A stretch of DNA of 64,000 nt from Strongylocentrotus droebachiensis (Eukaryota > Echinodermata > Echinoidea > Camarodonta > Strongylocentrotidae). Below are positions 43,001 through 50,139 of this stretch, one piece after another. A program made the translations under genes and the position numbers. The stretch is taken from contig JAVYIG010000604.1 in NCBI GenBank assembly GCA_035222895.1, positions 434,001 to 498,000 of the forward strand, read 5' to 3'. The notes beneath the pieces were generated by a model. The model had not been told where the DNA came from and did no database searches. It worked only from the letters and a program-made list of their open reading frames with translations. Each line of letters starts with the position of its first letter. The first letter of the stretch is position 1.

Positions 43001-45677
43001 AATCGGTTTGAGTACTTGGGTTCAATCATCACTAACAAAGGAGAGAGCACCACAGAGATAAGGAGAAGGATGGCAATGGCGAGATCAACAGTACAGAATA
43101 TGTCTCACATCTGGAAGAGCCGAGGCCTATCTCTCAGTCTGAAGGTTTGTCTGCTTCAAGCAACTTCTTTCTCTATTGCGACTTACGGGAGTGAGTCCTG
43201 GGCCATGACAAAGAATGACAGAAAGAGAGTTGATGCGTTTGAAATGTGGTGCTACAGGAGGCTGTTGCAGGTGTCATGGAAAGATAAAAAGACAAATGTG
43301 TGGGTCCTGGAAAAGATCGGAACAGACTTGACCATCAGAAGAGGAATCATGGAAAGAAAACTTAAACTATTTTGGGCACATTGTTAGGAGATCTGAAGGT
43401 GTTGAGAAGCAAATACTGCAAGGAGCAGTCGAAGGAAAACGAGGTAGAGGTCGTCCACCAATATCTTGGACTGATGATATCAAGAAAGTGTCTGGACAAG
43501 GGAATGAAAGGTGCAACGCAAACGGCAGGTGAAAGAGTTGCATGGCGTGCTCTCGTGAAGACCACAGCAGCGCTTTACAGCGCCACCTGAAGTTGATGAT
43601 GGTTGCCATAAGGTATGTGATGGACGTGAGTGCTGGGCTGTTGTGATGAAAACTAATCAAGAATTTTTTTAGGAAATATTATGAATTTCAACAACATGAA
43701 GCAAATATAAAGCATTTAATAACTTCAGATGTCTATTTGATTACGATTAAAATTTGAGTCATTTCAAGCAACAAAATATTAAAGACCGTTGCCATGAAAA
43801 CGGAATGTCAAAGAAGTCGTTATTTTTTAACCACACCCCCTCCAAAAAATAATCATAAATGAACTTAATTGAAACAAAGAAACATTGTAATATATAATTT
43901 AAATAAAATAAACTGGAGAAAGAAATAAGTAGAAATCATGAAAATAGACAATATGTCATAAATGAATGCCTTTAAGTTTGAACTTTATATGCATTTGGCT
44001 AGAGTTTTGCTCTGGTATTTGGTACTGGAGGATTAAAATTCACTTGTTTACATGATCGCATCGTCTCTTATTCAGTCTAGTTCAAATGATTTCTGACTGC
44101 TTTCAAGACAATATCTTGTTCGTCGATTATAGATCTATGTAGCTCGATGCCACATGGAAATTTGTAGAAAAAAGCAGACTAAGCAACAAATTCTGAATTT
44201 TCGCCATTGCTGCTCTTTAATACATGTACTATGACGTGCAGTAACAAATAATTTTCTTGTAGGACTCATGGTATATTTGTTTAACAGTTGATGCCACACG
44301 GTTGATTCTTTTGTTCTGGTTATTTAGCAGAGAGAGATAGCAGTTGACAATATCTCAGTTGACCAACGACCTTGCATTATTATTCCTATTTGTTCATCAT
44401 CGCTACAATGTTATTTGAACAATATGTGATGACAAAAGACGGCACTCTGGCACCATTTTCATGTAGCGTCATATATGGCAATAAAATGGCATGAATACCG
44501 AAGAAAAAGGAAAAATGGTCGAATTATACAGTGCATGAAAAACACAAGAGCGTTTATGTTATGAGAGCGGCTACTTTGAAAATCGTAGGCCCGGTTCCGA
44601 TGACGTAATAGGGTGAAGTAAGTGTGGTTCTAGGACAATTACCCCCCCCCCGGAAAATTACCCCCGGAGAATTACACCCGAGGACAACTACCCCCAAGGA
44701 CAATTACCTCCCTGAAAATTACACCTTTCCCCGGAGAGCTACCCCCCCCCCCCCTCCCCGAGGACAACTACCCCTAGAACAACTATTGTTTCGGACCTTT
44801 TAGCTGTAACTTAAATTACACCTGGACTGTAAAGGAAAGAGTTTGAAAATCCCTGTCCTACATGCATACCAGAACTTCGACTTTTGACTGTCTTAACTCT
44901 TGAAATTAAGGTACGTGTAAAAAGAAACGAATGTTTAATATCACATACATAATGTAAGAAATTGATTAAGTAAACTGAATTTGCCCATTGTTTCGGACCT
45001 TTTTAGCTTTCACGGAAATCACATCTGGACTGCAAAGAAAAAAATTATGAGAGCCACTGCATAGAAATCTTGTTTGATTTACCCAATTCCTCATTTCAAA
45101 GTTCGAATATTTCAAAAGGTTATGGACAATGCTAACGAAAAACCCTCAGCTTTAGCGATCGTGATATTTATTTAACAAAAAATTAAATTGTCTCAATTCA
45201 TGACCGAAATGAAAACCTTTTTTTAAGTTGAATTTGAATTTGTATTTGAATTTAAATTGGATTTTAAGTTTTCATTTTATTATGAGTTTGGGTTTAAGTT
45301 TGAATTTAGAATATGAATTGTTTAAATCTAGATTATGCCACCTGTGAGATATCAATGGATAAGTAGGAAAATACAATAAGTAGTAAAACATTGTACAACT
45401 ATAATAAAAGCGAGGCAGTCATACTGATTTTCCACATTTCATATTTCATACAATTTTTGAATGATTATTATTTCATTAGCATGATTTAATTAAAACGTAC
45501 AAATATTTGAACACAAAATATGCAAGCGTGGTACTTGGAGCATCATCAGCCATATTCAAACAATCAATCCACATATTAATTGACAAACCAACATCATTTC
45601 TTACCTTGTAGAGATGGAGTACATTGTAAAAGAAGACACAAAAGAAAGGATAACACGAACCCTTTCAGATCGGCCAT
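18887..45677 (-). CDS. C-type lectin / ZP domain transmembrane protein (10 exons)
   Basis: Seen: ten exons on the minus strand splice in matching phases into 1533 coding bases, a complete 510-residue protein. Signal peptide about 1-24; C-type lectin domain 25-163 with cysteines 54, 128, 153 and 161, EPN at 118-120 and WND at 148-150; ZP domain about 167-416 with ten cysteines (171, 201, 220, 263, 339, 360, 397, 402, 411, 415); RARR furin-type site 418-421; membrane helix about 465-488; basic tail ending EKGY. Known of the families: EPN/WND marks calcium-dependent mannose-type sugar binding; ZP domains polymerise after cleavage at this site. Inferred: a membrane-anchored or shed, filament-forming lectin on an epithelial, gamete or immune surface. 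I do not recognise a named orthologue. Introns are 0.4-13.9 kb; the first and fourth are full of transposons. Confidence 0.88.
19377..20311. mobile_element. 935-bp foldback element built of CGTAA-type subrepeats
   Basis: It has perfect 51-base terminal inverted repeats beginning TTATACCCCCTTCACATACA (19377 rightwards; 20311 leftwards). The interior is a dense array of about 16-base units, CCGTAAATA and CTCGTAA variants, which flip to the complementary form (TTTACGGATTA) about 19720-19940 and flip back after a short unique core near 19945-20000. No coding capacity. No clear target duplication. It lies in the last intron of gene B. Confidence 0.9.
20858..21274. mobile_element. Terminal-inverted-repeat element, GC-rich ends
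   Basis: The left end GGCCCGGGCGTGTCTTATTT and its continuation TTCGTACCACGGCGAGCCCA recur inverted at the right end (about 21230-21274), giving imperfect arms of about 40 bases. A partial extra copy of the end motif precedes it (20829-20858). Small frames over it have no recognisable family. Confidence 0.75.
21418..21613 (-). CDS. Gene B exon 9: ZP-C cysteine cluster and furin site
   Basis: A 196-base exon, phase 0 to 1, acceptor AAAACAG, donor GTACAT. It encodes VYVHCSILICDKNDSSSRC, AQGC and LARARRS, then a hydrophilic Ser/Pro-rich spacer ending SFEDG. Known for ZP proteins: this cleavage site releases the domain from its C-terminal propeptide and allows polymerisation. Confidence 0.93.
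22516..22615 (-). CDS. Gene B exon 8: ZP-C part 2
   Basis: A 100-base exon, phase 2 to 0, acceptor TTTTGTAG, donor GTGAGT. The split glycine codon at the junction gives ENG-CAVDSTTVIYNW, followed by GFSIAAFAFIGDFDK, the ZP strand before the last cysteine cluster. Confidence 0.93.
22982..23199 (-). CDS. Gene B exon 7: ZP-C part 1
   Basis: A 218-base exon, phase 0 to 2, acceptor TTTCTAG, donor GTGAG. It encodes GEFTLNLDRYTNSGFY, VTLGAPLYFSVGL, LLIESCWATSSPSPRD and YDIIEN, the central ZP signature (plyv..., CWAT-sP). It is notably GC-rich compared with its introns. Confidence 0.94.
23913..24095 (-). CDS. Gene B exon 6: ZP-N part 2
   Basis: A 183-base phase 0-0 exon, acceptor CCTGCAG, donor GTGAGG. 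It encodes DDDYIIFTNMVTYY, ITREHYLQIPVTCYL and VFEE. The I-F-T-N and I-P-V-T-C strings match the end of the ZP-N module, with the fourth cysteine at residue 263. Confidence 0.92.
24876..25054 (-). CDS. Gene B exon 5: ZP-N part 1
   Basis: A 179-base exon, phase 1 to 0, acceptor CCCACAG, donor GTAAGG. It encodes ADLTCDSVSM, MDRALFEI, FEDKSCVGY and MYDRCGTTQE: the first three ZP-N cysteines and the CGT motif found in many ZP domains. Confidence 0.92.
25100..28110. other. Gene B intron 4, mostly featureless
   Basis: AT-rich intronic DNA between the lectin and ZP exons. Apart from the hairpin at 26403-26460 no element or exon was recognised; short frames lack motifs. Confidence 0.6.
26403..26460. 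other. Perfect 19-bp stem hairpin
   Basis: AACTATCCAGCTAATTTGC at 26403-26421 is exactly complementary to 26442-26460, with a 20-base loop. Related fragments (TATCCCGATC, ATCCCACTATTTCCC, GCGGGATAGTTTGCGACC) flank it from 26380 to 26580. Probably the centre of a decayed inverted-repeat element in gene B intron 4. Confidence 0.75.
28110..29745 (+). mobile_element. CR1/L2-type non-LTR retrotransposon, 5'-truncated
   Basis: An open frame runs from about 28115 to the stop at 29460-29462 with the reverse transcriptase blocks in order: NYRPVALLSIFCKILEK, DQFGFRK, FMDLSKAFDTIDH, GVPQGSVLGPRLF, LFADDTAV, then HLNYCTIIWGN in the C-terminal region. No endonuclease precedes it, so the copy is truncated. 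The 3' region has a short hairpin-like GGGTCCC...GGGACCC pair near 29572-29608 and ends in ATTCAA repeats (about 29725-29745), as in CR1/L2 elements. It lies antisense within gene B intron 4. The intact frame suggests recent insertion. The roughly 55 codons before it are probably host DNA read in frame. Confidence 0.88.
30290..30500. mobile_element. Homopolymer-rich MITE fragment ending CCTGCGTACGCGCCTG
   Basis: G runs, a T run then A run, and a further G run are followed by CCCCAAACTCCCCCCTGCGTA and the end motif CGCGCCTGC at 30491. The reverse complement matches the left part of the element at 39909-40285. The left terminus was not found, so this copy is partial. It abuts lectin exon 4 (25 bases away). 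Confidence 0.7.
30525..30697 (-). CDS. Gene B exon 4: C-type lectin domain, sugar-binding part
   Basis: A 173-base exon, phase 2 to 1, acceptor ATAACAG and donor GTAGGT. It encodes WAPGEPNDSGGREDCA and later MWNDIRC and PYICE. EPN and WND are the calcium and sugar contacts of mannose-type lectins, both intact. Its phase-1 end joins exactly to the first ZP exon 5.5 kb away, giving CERSQ-E-ADLTC. Confidence 0.92.
31043..31155 (-). CDS. Gene B exon 3: C-type lectin domain, middle
   Basis: A 113-base exon, phase 0 to 2, acceptor TTCAAG and donor GTGATT. It encodes SFLVGI, CYWLGLTRENGDNFVWLDD, the WIGL-like core strand of the lectin fold. Joining to the neighbours gives uninterrupted lectin sequence across both junctions. 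Confidence 0.9.
31611..31747 (-). CDS. Gene B exon 2: C-type lectin domain, N-terminal part
   Basis: A 137-base exon, phase 1 to 0, acceptor CGCCAG before 31747 and donor GTAAGA below 31611. It encodes FSWHRFGQSSYRFY, SFEDARANC and GGDLVIIKSEEIN, the first strands and helix of a C-type lectin fold. The first conserved cysteine is residue 54. Confidence 0.9.
32272..33340. mobile_element. Tandem pair of CpG-rich palindromic elements, 529-bp unit
   Basis: Two direct copies begin CCTTGAGGCTGTTCACACCG at 32272 and 32801. Each ends in CGGTGTGAACACGCCC, so the ends are inverted repeats. Each unit holds nested palindromes of AGATAGCGCGGTCTAGCGCG; one at 32975-33006 is a perfect 32-base palindrome. 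GC and CpG content are far above the surroundings. No coding frame. It lies in gene B intron 1. Confidence 0.88.
33628..33930 (+). repeat. GATC/CGACC-rich foldback fragment, copy 1
   Basis: It starts at a short palindrome (AGGAACCTACCATAATATGG, continuing) and carries GTTCCCACTGCCGATCAAAC followed by many CCCGACC and CGATC units. The same end occurs inverted at 38050-38105. Probably one arm of a foldback element similar in style to the CGTAA element. Confidence 0.75.
34095..35148. mobile_element. Composite element with about six 115-bp tandem units
   Basis: The ends GGCAGTGGCGGGTCCAGGGG and, inverted, CCTGGATCCGCGCCTGC are imperfect inverted repeats. The core repeats a unit containing CATCTGACCGTAATTTAATG, CCCCTGAGCTTCTGGGGGCT and CCTGCCAGTGTCACAAATAA from about 34290 to 34965. 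A shortened relative lies at 53530-53780. Confidence 0.75.
35160..36050. other. Gene B intron 1 stretch, nothing recognised
   Basis: AT-rich sequence with a short G run near 35311; no gene or element recognised on either strand. Confidence 0.55.
36060..36950 (+). repeat. GTGCCCCTTTT-type degenerate array, copy 2
   Basis: Same unit type and orientation as 14540-15560: GTGCCCCTTTT cores with TGATAA or CATAAGTG spacers to about 36690. After unique sequence, a terminal GGTGCCCTTTTGTC and C-run follow at 36880-36950. Confidence 0.85.
37600..38105 (-). repeat. GATC-rich foldback element, copy 2
   Basis: Dense GATCGAG, CGAGAAG and CCCGATC units change orientation near 37830-37850 and end in CGGCAGTGGGAACCTAC (38080-38100). 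That end is the inverse of the start of 33628-33930. No coding capacity. Confidence 0.75.
38465..39021. mobile_element. 557-bp TIR element with TA target duplication
   Basis: The ends GTCTTGTTCAGAC and GTCTGAACAAGAC are perfect inverted repeats, flanked by TA on each side. The homologous block at 44258-44470 is uninterrupted there, confirming insertion. A hAT-type MITE (38691-38849) is nested inside. Palindromic runs such as GGAGTAACT and AGCGTAAGTT occur inside; no coding frame. Confidence 0.85.
38691..38849 (-). mobile_element. hAT-type MITE, second copy, nested
   Basis: Reverse-orientation relative of 11150-11305: shared GAGCCATCTATA end, TAGTTTGGCCAAC, GGGTCACAACATGGCGTATA and TGTGCTTGCCCAAC. 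The ends are diverged and no 8-base target duplication is visible, so it is older than the first copy. Confidence 0.85.
39640..39860 (+). repeat. Second duplicated intron-1 block, copy 1 (partner 43905-44110)
   Basis: Shares GAAATAAGTAGA, GACAATATGTCATAAAT, GCATCTGGC-like and TATTTGGTACTGGA strings, in order, with 43905-44110. Function unknown; a sign of segmental duplication in intron 1. Confidence 0.7.
39909..40285. mobile_element. TIR element made largely of homopolymer runs
   Basis: CAGGCGCGTACGCAGG at the left end recurs inverted at about 40269-40285 (CCTGCGTACGCGCCTG). Between them are long G, C, A and T runs. Gly/Pro-rich or Lys-rich frames here are not genes. The same element type occurs at 30290-30500. 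Confidence 0.85.
40290..43610 (+). pseudogene. Decayed RTE-clade LINE (endonuclease and reverse transcriptase)
   Basis: Broken in at least six places by frameshifts and stops, but the order is clear. Endonuclease: TWNVRGMSDGK (about 40830), GDWNAKIG (41235), TWTSPGDRARNQIDYI (about 41400). Reverse transcriptase: EQAGFSEGSGTREQIVN (about 42415), GIRQGCILSPNLFNIYSED (about 42690), LRYADDTTLVCSS (about 42810). C-terminal: TYGSESWAMTKND (about 43180), with RRGIMERKLKLFWAH near 43340. It ends in GCCACCTGAAGTTGATGATG (43578), the short tail style of RTE elements. Endonuclease wording resembles the RTE/BovB group. Non-functional. Confidence 0.9.
43905..44110 (+). repeat. Second duplicated intron-1 block, copy 2
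   Basis: Direct-orientation partner of 39640-39860. It lies before, not after, the other duplicated block, so the order is swapped relative to copy 1. Confidence 0.7.
44258..44470 (+). repeat. First duplicated intron-1 block, copy 2 (empty site)
   Basis: Partner of 38376-39170 without the 557-bp insertion; also lacks some bases around the site. Shares CGGTTGATTCTTTTGTTC and GATGACAAAAGACGGCACTC. Confidence 0.8.
44632..44790 (+). repeat. GGACAATTACCCCC-type repeat, copy 1
   Basis: Imperfect units of AGGACAATTACCCCC, GAAAATTACACC and GGACAACTACCCCC. The opposite-strand form occurs at 59715-60172. Confidence 0.8.
45180..45320 (+). repeat. Hexamer low-complexity TTTGAA/TTTAAG tract
   Basis: TTTGAATTTG, TTTAAATTGG and GTTTAAGTTTGAATTT succeed one another; a simple-sequence tract near the 5' end of gene B intron 1. 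Confidence 0.6.
45605..45677 (-). CDS. Gene B exon 1: start codon and signal peptide
   Basis: ATG is the complement of 45675-45677 in a favourable context (AGGATGG). The exon encodes MADLKGFVLSFLLCLLLQC and a few more residues, a typical secretory signal, and ends in phase 1 at CAAG before GTAAGA. Phase 1 fits the lectin exon 13.9 kb downstream. It is linked to that exon by phase and logic only, across a long intron. Confidence 0.78.
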
Positions 45678-45807
45678 CCTTAAAACAGGACACCGGAATG
45701 GGTATGGGCATATAAACCTGACTGAATAATAACGACTGCTGAACGTGACACCTGTCTGCTGCCGACGAAAATGGTTTAATGAAGAAAGGAGGAAGTAATT
45801 ATGGCAA

Positions 45808-45923
45808 TAGGGACTTTTAGATTTGCGTGGACTGATACGTGTGACGTCCATTCAAGGCAGTGCGTTAAAAGGACGTCGACCGTAACATTCCACATTGTCT
45901 GCGTGCGAATCTAAAAGTCCCTA
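45808..45923. mobile_element. Small MITE upstream of gene B start codon
   Basis: TAGGGACTTTTAGATTTGCG and its inverted form (CGAATCTAAAAGTCCCTA) bound 116 bases. The flanks allow a TA target duplication. It contains TGACGTCC. It lies about 130 bases upstream of the gene B ATG, so inside the likely promoter or 5' untranslated region. Confidence 0.8.
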
Positions 45924-46519
45924 GTAAATTGCCTCTAACGTCAAGATGTTAAAAATAGCTATGACGCAAATACTTGATTGGGACAGGGTATTATGTTTCA
46001 TATCGCTTTATTATTATGCCCATTGATTGCAAACGGATTGTTGACATTCCGTTCCGACTTTTTAGCCCGGGAATGGAAACAGAAACAGAAACTGACTTTC
46101 TCACATAAGTATTAGCATTTCTGGTGGTTATGTTGCAATTCATAATATTTTCGAGAGGTAATTGTTGAAAATGGGGCAACTCTAATAAGAAGAAAAAAAG
46201 GAGGTAGATTTTTGACATATTGAGTTAATGCTTTCTTTTATTCCCGATGTCTGGGTCTGCATTATGTAGACATGAAAAACTTGAAATGGCACACCGTTTC
46301 TTTTCCTTTTTTCAGCTATTGACATACTCCCCTGTTTGACATACACTCACTGTTTCTATTTCTATTTCATTTTTAAAATTATGAACTTTAAAAATCCTAA
46401 ACGTTTTACATTTAATTTGGACTCATGGACCCTTTCTCGGTTTCGTATTACGAACCCTTTACCAATTCGAGAATTACGAACCATTTTCTCACCATTGGAA
46501 ATACAAAAAACATTTTTTT

Positions 46520-48448
46520 TTTAAAGAGGCACCCAAAACTTTTTCGAGATTATGAAACAGACATTTTTCTAAAGAAAAAATAAATAAATGTAGGGGACAA
46601 GAATACAGCATTATGACATTTTCTTTTTCAAAAGATCGAGCTAACTAGCAGAGAAAAAGATAAATTATTGAACAAAAGATCTGTTCATGATGAGGGTTTT
46701 TTCATTTCACCTCATCTCGCTGTTGGTGGTTCAGTGGAGCAAATTTTAAAACGGGCACGTTTCTAAAGGAAACTGGAACTGCAAGAGCCTTTTACATTTT
46801 GCAGAAAAGGTGCTTTCCCTTCCAGCCCTGTACTGATCATTATCTTTTACTACTCCTACTACTACTACTACTACTACTACTCCTCCTCCTCCTCCTCCTC
46901 CTCCTACTACTACTACTAATAATAATAATAATAGTGATACTACTAATAATAAAAGTAACAATAATATTAATAATGAAAATAATAATAATGTGATTAATAA
47001 TGATTTAAAAAAAGTTTTTTCAAAAAGAGGCACCAGGGACTATCGAGATTTTGAAACAGGCATTTTTTTTCAAAGGAAAGAATAAAAGTAGGGGACAAGA
47101 ACAAAGCATTATGACAATTTCTTTTTCTAATGTTCGAGCTAACTAGCGGAGAAAAAGATAATTATTGAACAAAAGATTTGTTCATGATGTGGGTTTTTAT
47201 CACCTCACCTCGCTCTTGAGTTTTGTGGAGCAAATACAAAGAAAGAACAGGCAATTTGGCGAGACTTCATGCACGTGATTTAGCAGTGAATAAAAGATTC
47301 CCTCTCATGGTTTTCACTTCATAATAATCTTTTAAAAAAACTGAAAATTCTATAGCTCTTTTAAAAAGTCGAATGAAAAGAAAAATGCTTTTCAAAGAGA
47401 GAGCGGGAACTGTATCGGTATTATGAAACGAGCACATTTCTAAAGGAAACCGCCACTGCAAGGGCCTTTTGAATTTTGCAGAAAAGGTGCTTTCCCTTCC
47501 GTTCCTGTATTGATCCTTATCTTCTAGTATTCAAAGACTTCTATTCTCAAAGCACGGCGCGCATGATGGGAAACTATTTGATAATGACGAAAACAATGAT
47601 AATAATAATAATAATAATGATAATACTACTACTACTACTACTACTTCTACTACTACTAATAATAATAATAGTGATAATAATAGTAATGATGATAATAATA
47701 ATAAAAGTAACAATAATATTAATAATGACAATAATAAAAATGTGATTAATAATGATTTTAAAAAATAAAAATAAAAAGAGGAACCAGGGACTGTATCGAG
47801 ATTTTGAAACAGGCATTTTTTCAAAGGAAAGAATAAAAGTAGGGGACAAGAACAAAGCATTATGACATTTTCTTTTTCTAATGTTCAAGCTAACTAGCGG
47901 TGAAAAATATAAATTATTGAACAAAAGATCTGTTCATGATGAGGGTTTTTATCACCTCACCTCGCTCTTGAGTTTTGTGGAGCAAATACAAAGAAAGTTC
48001 GCCCTTAAAGAAAGAACATGAAATGTGGAGAGATTTCATGCGTGTGATTTAGCAGAGAATAAAAGATCGCATGTTATGGTTTTCACTTCATAATAATCTT
48101 TTAACAAAATGGGGAATTCTATAGCTCTTTTAAAAAGTGGAATGAAAAGAAAAAGGCTTTTAAAGAGAGAGCTGGAGCTTGTCGGTATTCTGAAACAGGC
48201 ACGTTTCTAAAGGGAAAGAATAAAACTAGGGGACAAGAAAAAAGCATTATGACATTTTTTCTAATGTTCGAGCTAACTAGCGGAGAAAAAGATAAGAGTT
48301 TTGTGGAGCAAATACAAAGAAAGTTCGCCCTAAAAGAAAGAAAAGGAAATGTGGAGAGAATTCATGCGTGTAATTTAGCAAAGAATAAAAGATTCCCTGT
48401 CATAGTGTTAAGTTCATATTAATCTATTTTTAAAAATGGGGAATTCTA
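46520..48448 (+). repeat. Mosaic of diverged tandem units, part 1
   Basis: Units share GAGATTTTGAAACAGGCATT, GGGGACAAGAACAAAGCATT, GAGCTAACTAGCGGAGAAAA, ACCTCGCTCTTGAG and ATTTTGCAGAAAAGGTGCTT. They start near 46525, 47030, 47780 and 48170 with different internal deletions. ACT/CTC/AAT trinucleotide runs sit at 46850-46990 and 47595-47750. No gene recognised; hydrophobic or Ser-rich frames are microsatellite translations. Confidence 0.8.
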
Positions 48449-48749
48449 CACTGTGAACAGATTGGACAAAATTTTCCCAGCACTTTGCCCAACGTTCTGC
48501 CAATATTCAACCCAACCATTTATTGGGCAGTATTTTGCCCAATGGTATTCGTAAACGTAAGTAGGCCTACCCAACATAACACGTGTATAATTGGTTTGAA
48601 TTTTGCAAAACAGCTGGTCAAGACTCTCCCAACAAGTGGGCTACCGAAGTGGGGCAGTTGAAGGGTCATATCTCTGCTCAAAATTTGGTCAAATAGTGCC
48701 CAACAAAAACAAAGAATTACCAACTTTAATTTACCCATTTTTTTCAGTG
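48449..48749. mobile_element. 301-bp MITE with TA target duplication and empty site
   Basis: It begins CACTGTGAACAG and ends TTTTTTTCAGTG, flanked by TA. The sister repeat unit at 48111-48140 reads GGGGAATTCTATAGCTCTTT without interruption, exactly the pre-insertion sequence. TA duplication and CAC/CAGTG ends suggest a Tc1/mariner-type non-autonomous element. Confidence 0.88.
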
Positions 48750-48750
48750 T

Positions 48751-49040
48751 ATAGCTCTTTTGAAAAAGTGGAATGAAAAGAAAAAGGCTTTTAAAAGAGA
48801 GAGCAGGAACTCTATGGGTATTATGCAAACAAGCATTTTTCTAAAGGAAAGAACAAAAGTAGGAGGCAATAAACAAATCATTAAAAAGAGCGAGTTAACT
48901 AGGGGGGAGAAAAGATATAGGCCTATCATTTAACAACAGATCTGTTGAGTTTCGTGGCACGAATACACAAACATATATATATATATATGTTTGTCTATGC
49001 AATCAAAGAGCTATTACCACAGTTACTCTGTTTCTTCAGT
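48751..49040 (+). repeat. Mosaic tandem unit, part 2
   Basis: Continuation of the unit interrupted by the MITE (TAGCTCTTTTGAAAAAGTGG, then AGGAACTCTATGGGTATTAT). It includes a short TA run at 48971-48988. Confidence 0.7.
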
Positions 49041-49048
49041 GGTTTATA

Positions 49049-49914
49049 CAGTGCGTCCCAGAAAAAACGAAACCGAGAAGTATCGATGTTCTATCATAAC
49101 TTAATCACAACTATAATTAATGAATGATACATATTTAGAAAGCTTAGATTCTCCTCTTTCAGATAATGCATATTTCACGCATGAGTGATTAAAAGCAATT
49201 TGAAGGAAGGAAACCAAAATGACATTTGGCGGGCGGTATCTGAATTTTGAAGAAAAATTCACATTTCTAAAAAGTTGAGTTTCTGCCCTTTCATATGACA
49301 CCTCAATCAGGAAAAATGAGCGAGGAATGACAAAGTTCTGTTTGTTTAAAGTAGTGCTTGCATTTCCATAATTTTATTAAACGAATTCGTTTTCACTGGC
49401 TGCCTGCCGTATGAATAAACGAAATTAACAAAAGACTTAACTCCGTTTCTTTGACAATCAGCCGTAGACGAGAGTCTTCATGCATGGCTGATTATCAACG
49501 AAACGGAGTTAAGTCTTTTGTCAAATCTGCTTTTTGCTACGGCAGGCACCCAGTGAAAACGAATTCGTTTGTTAAAATTATGAAAATGTAAGGGCTACTT
49601 TAAACAAACAGAACTTTGTTATTCCTGGCTCATTTTTCTTGATTGAGGTATCATATGAAAGAGCAGAAAATGAACTTTCTAGAAATATGAATATTTTTTT
49701 GAAATTCAGATACCACCCGCCAAATTACTTTTGGGTTTCCTTCCTTCAAATTGCTTTTAATCACTCATGCGTGGAATATGCATCACATGAGTAGCATCAA
49801 CTGAAAGAGGAGACTCTAAGCTTTCCAAATATGTAACATTAATTAATTATGGTTGTGATTAAGTTATGATAAAACATCGATACTTCTCGGTTTCGTTTTT
49901 TCTGGGACGCACTG
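49049..49914. mobile_element. 866-bp long inverted-repeat (foldback) element
   Basis: It begins CAGTGCGTCCCAGAAAAAAC and ends with its inverse. The two arms of about 400 bases match almost throughout, converging on a core near 49440-49500 (ACTTAACTCCGTTTC and its complement). TATA flanks both ends, compatible with a TA or TATA target duplication, as in Tc1/mariner elements. No protein is encoded. A transcript would form a long hairpin. Confidence 0.92.
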
Positions 49915-49959
49915 TATAATATTCTAATACGCGCTGGCTCAGTCCCCTCAAAATGTTCA

Positions 49960-50110
49960 ACTCAATTTTACGCCACTGCAAGGGCCTGTTGAATTTTGCA
50001 GAAAAGGTGCTTTCCCTTCCAGTCCTGTATTGATCCTTATCTTCTATTACTCAAAGACTTCCATTCTCAAAGCACGGCGCGCATGTTGGGAAACTATTTG
50101 ATAATGAATA
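49960..50110 (+). repeat. Mosaic tandem unit, part 3
   Basis: CACTGCAAGGGCCTGTTGAA to CAAAGCACGGCGCGCATG repeats 47453-47590 almost exactly, so the mosaic array resumes after the foldback element. Confidence 0.8.
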
Positions 50111-50139
50111 ATTTGGGGAAAATTGCTCTCAGTCGCTTG

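Noticed and set aside
45700..45725. TATA-like box for the lectin-ZP gene
   Set aside because: TTTATATG lies only about 35 bases from the ATG, which would leave almost no 5' untranslated region; no other promoter motif supports it.
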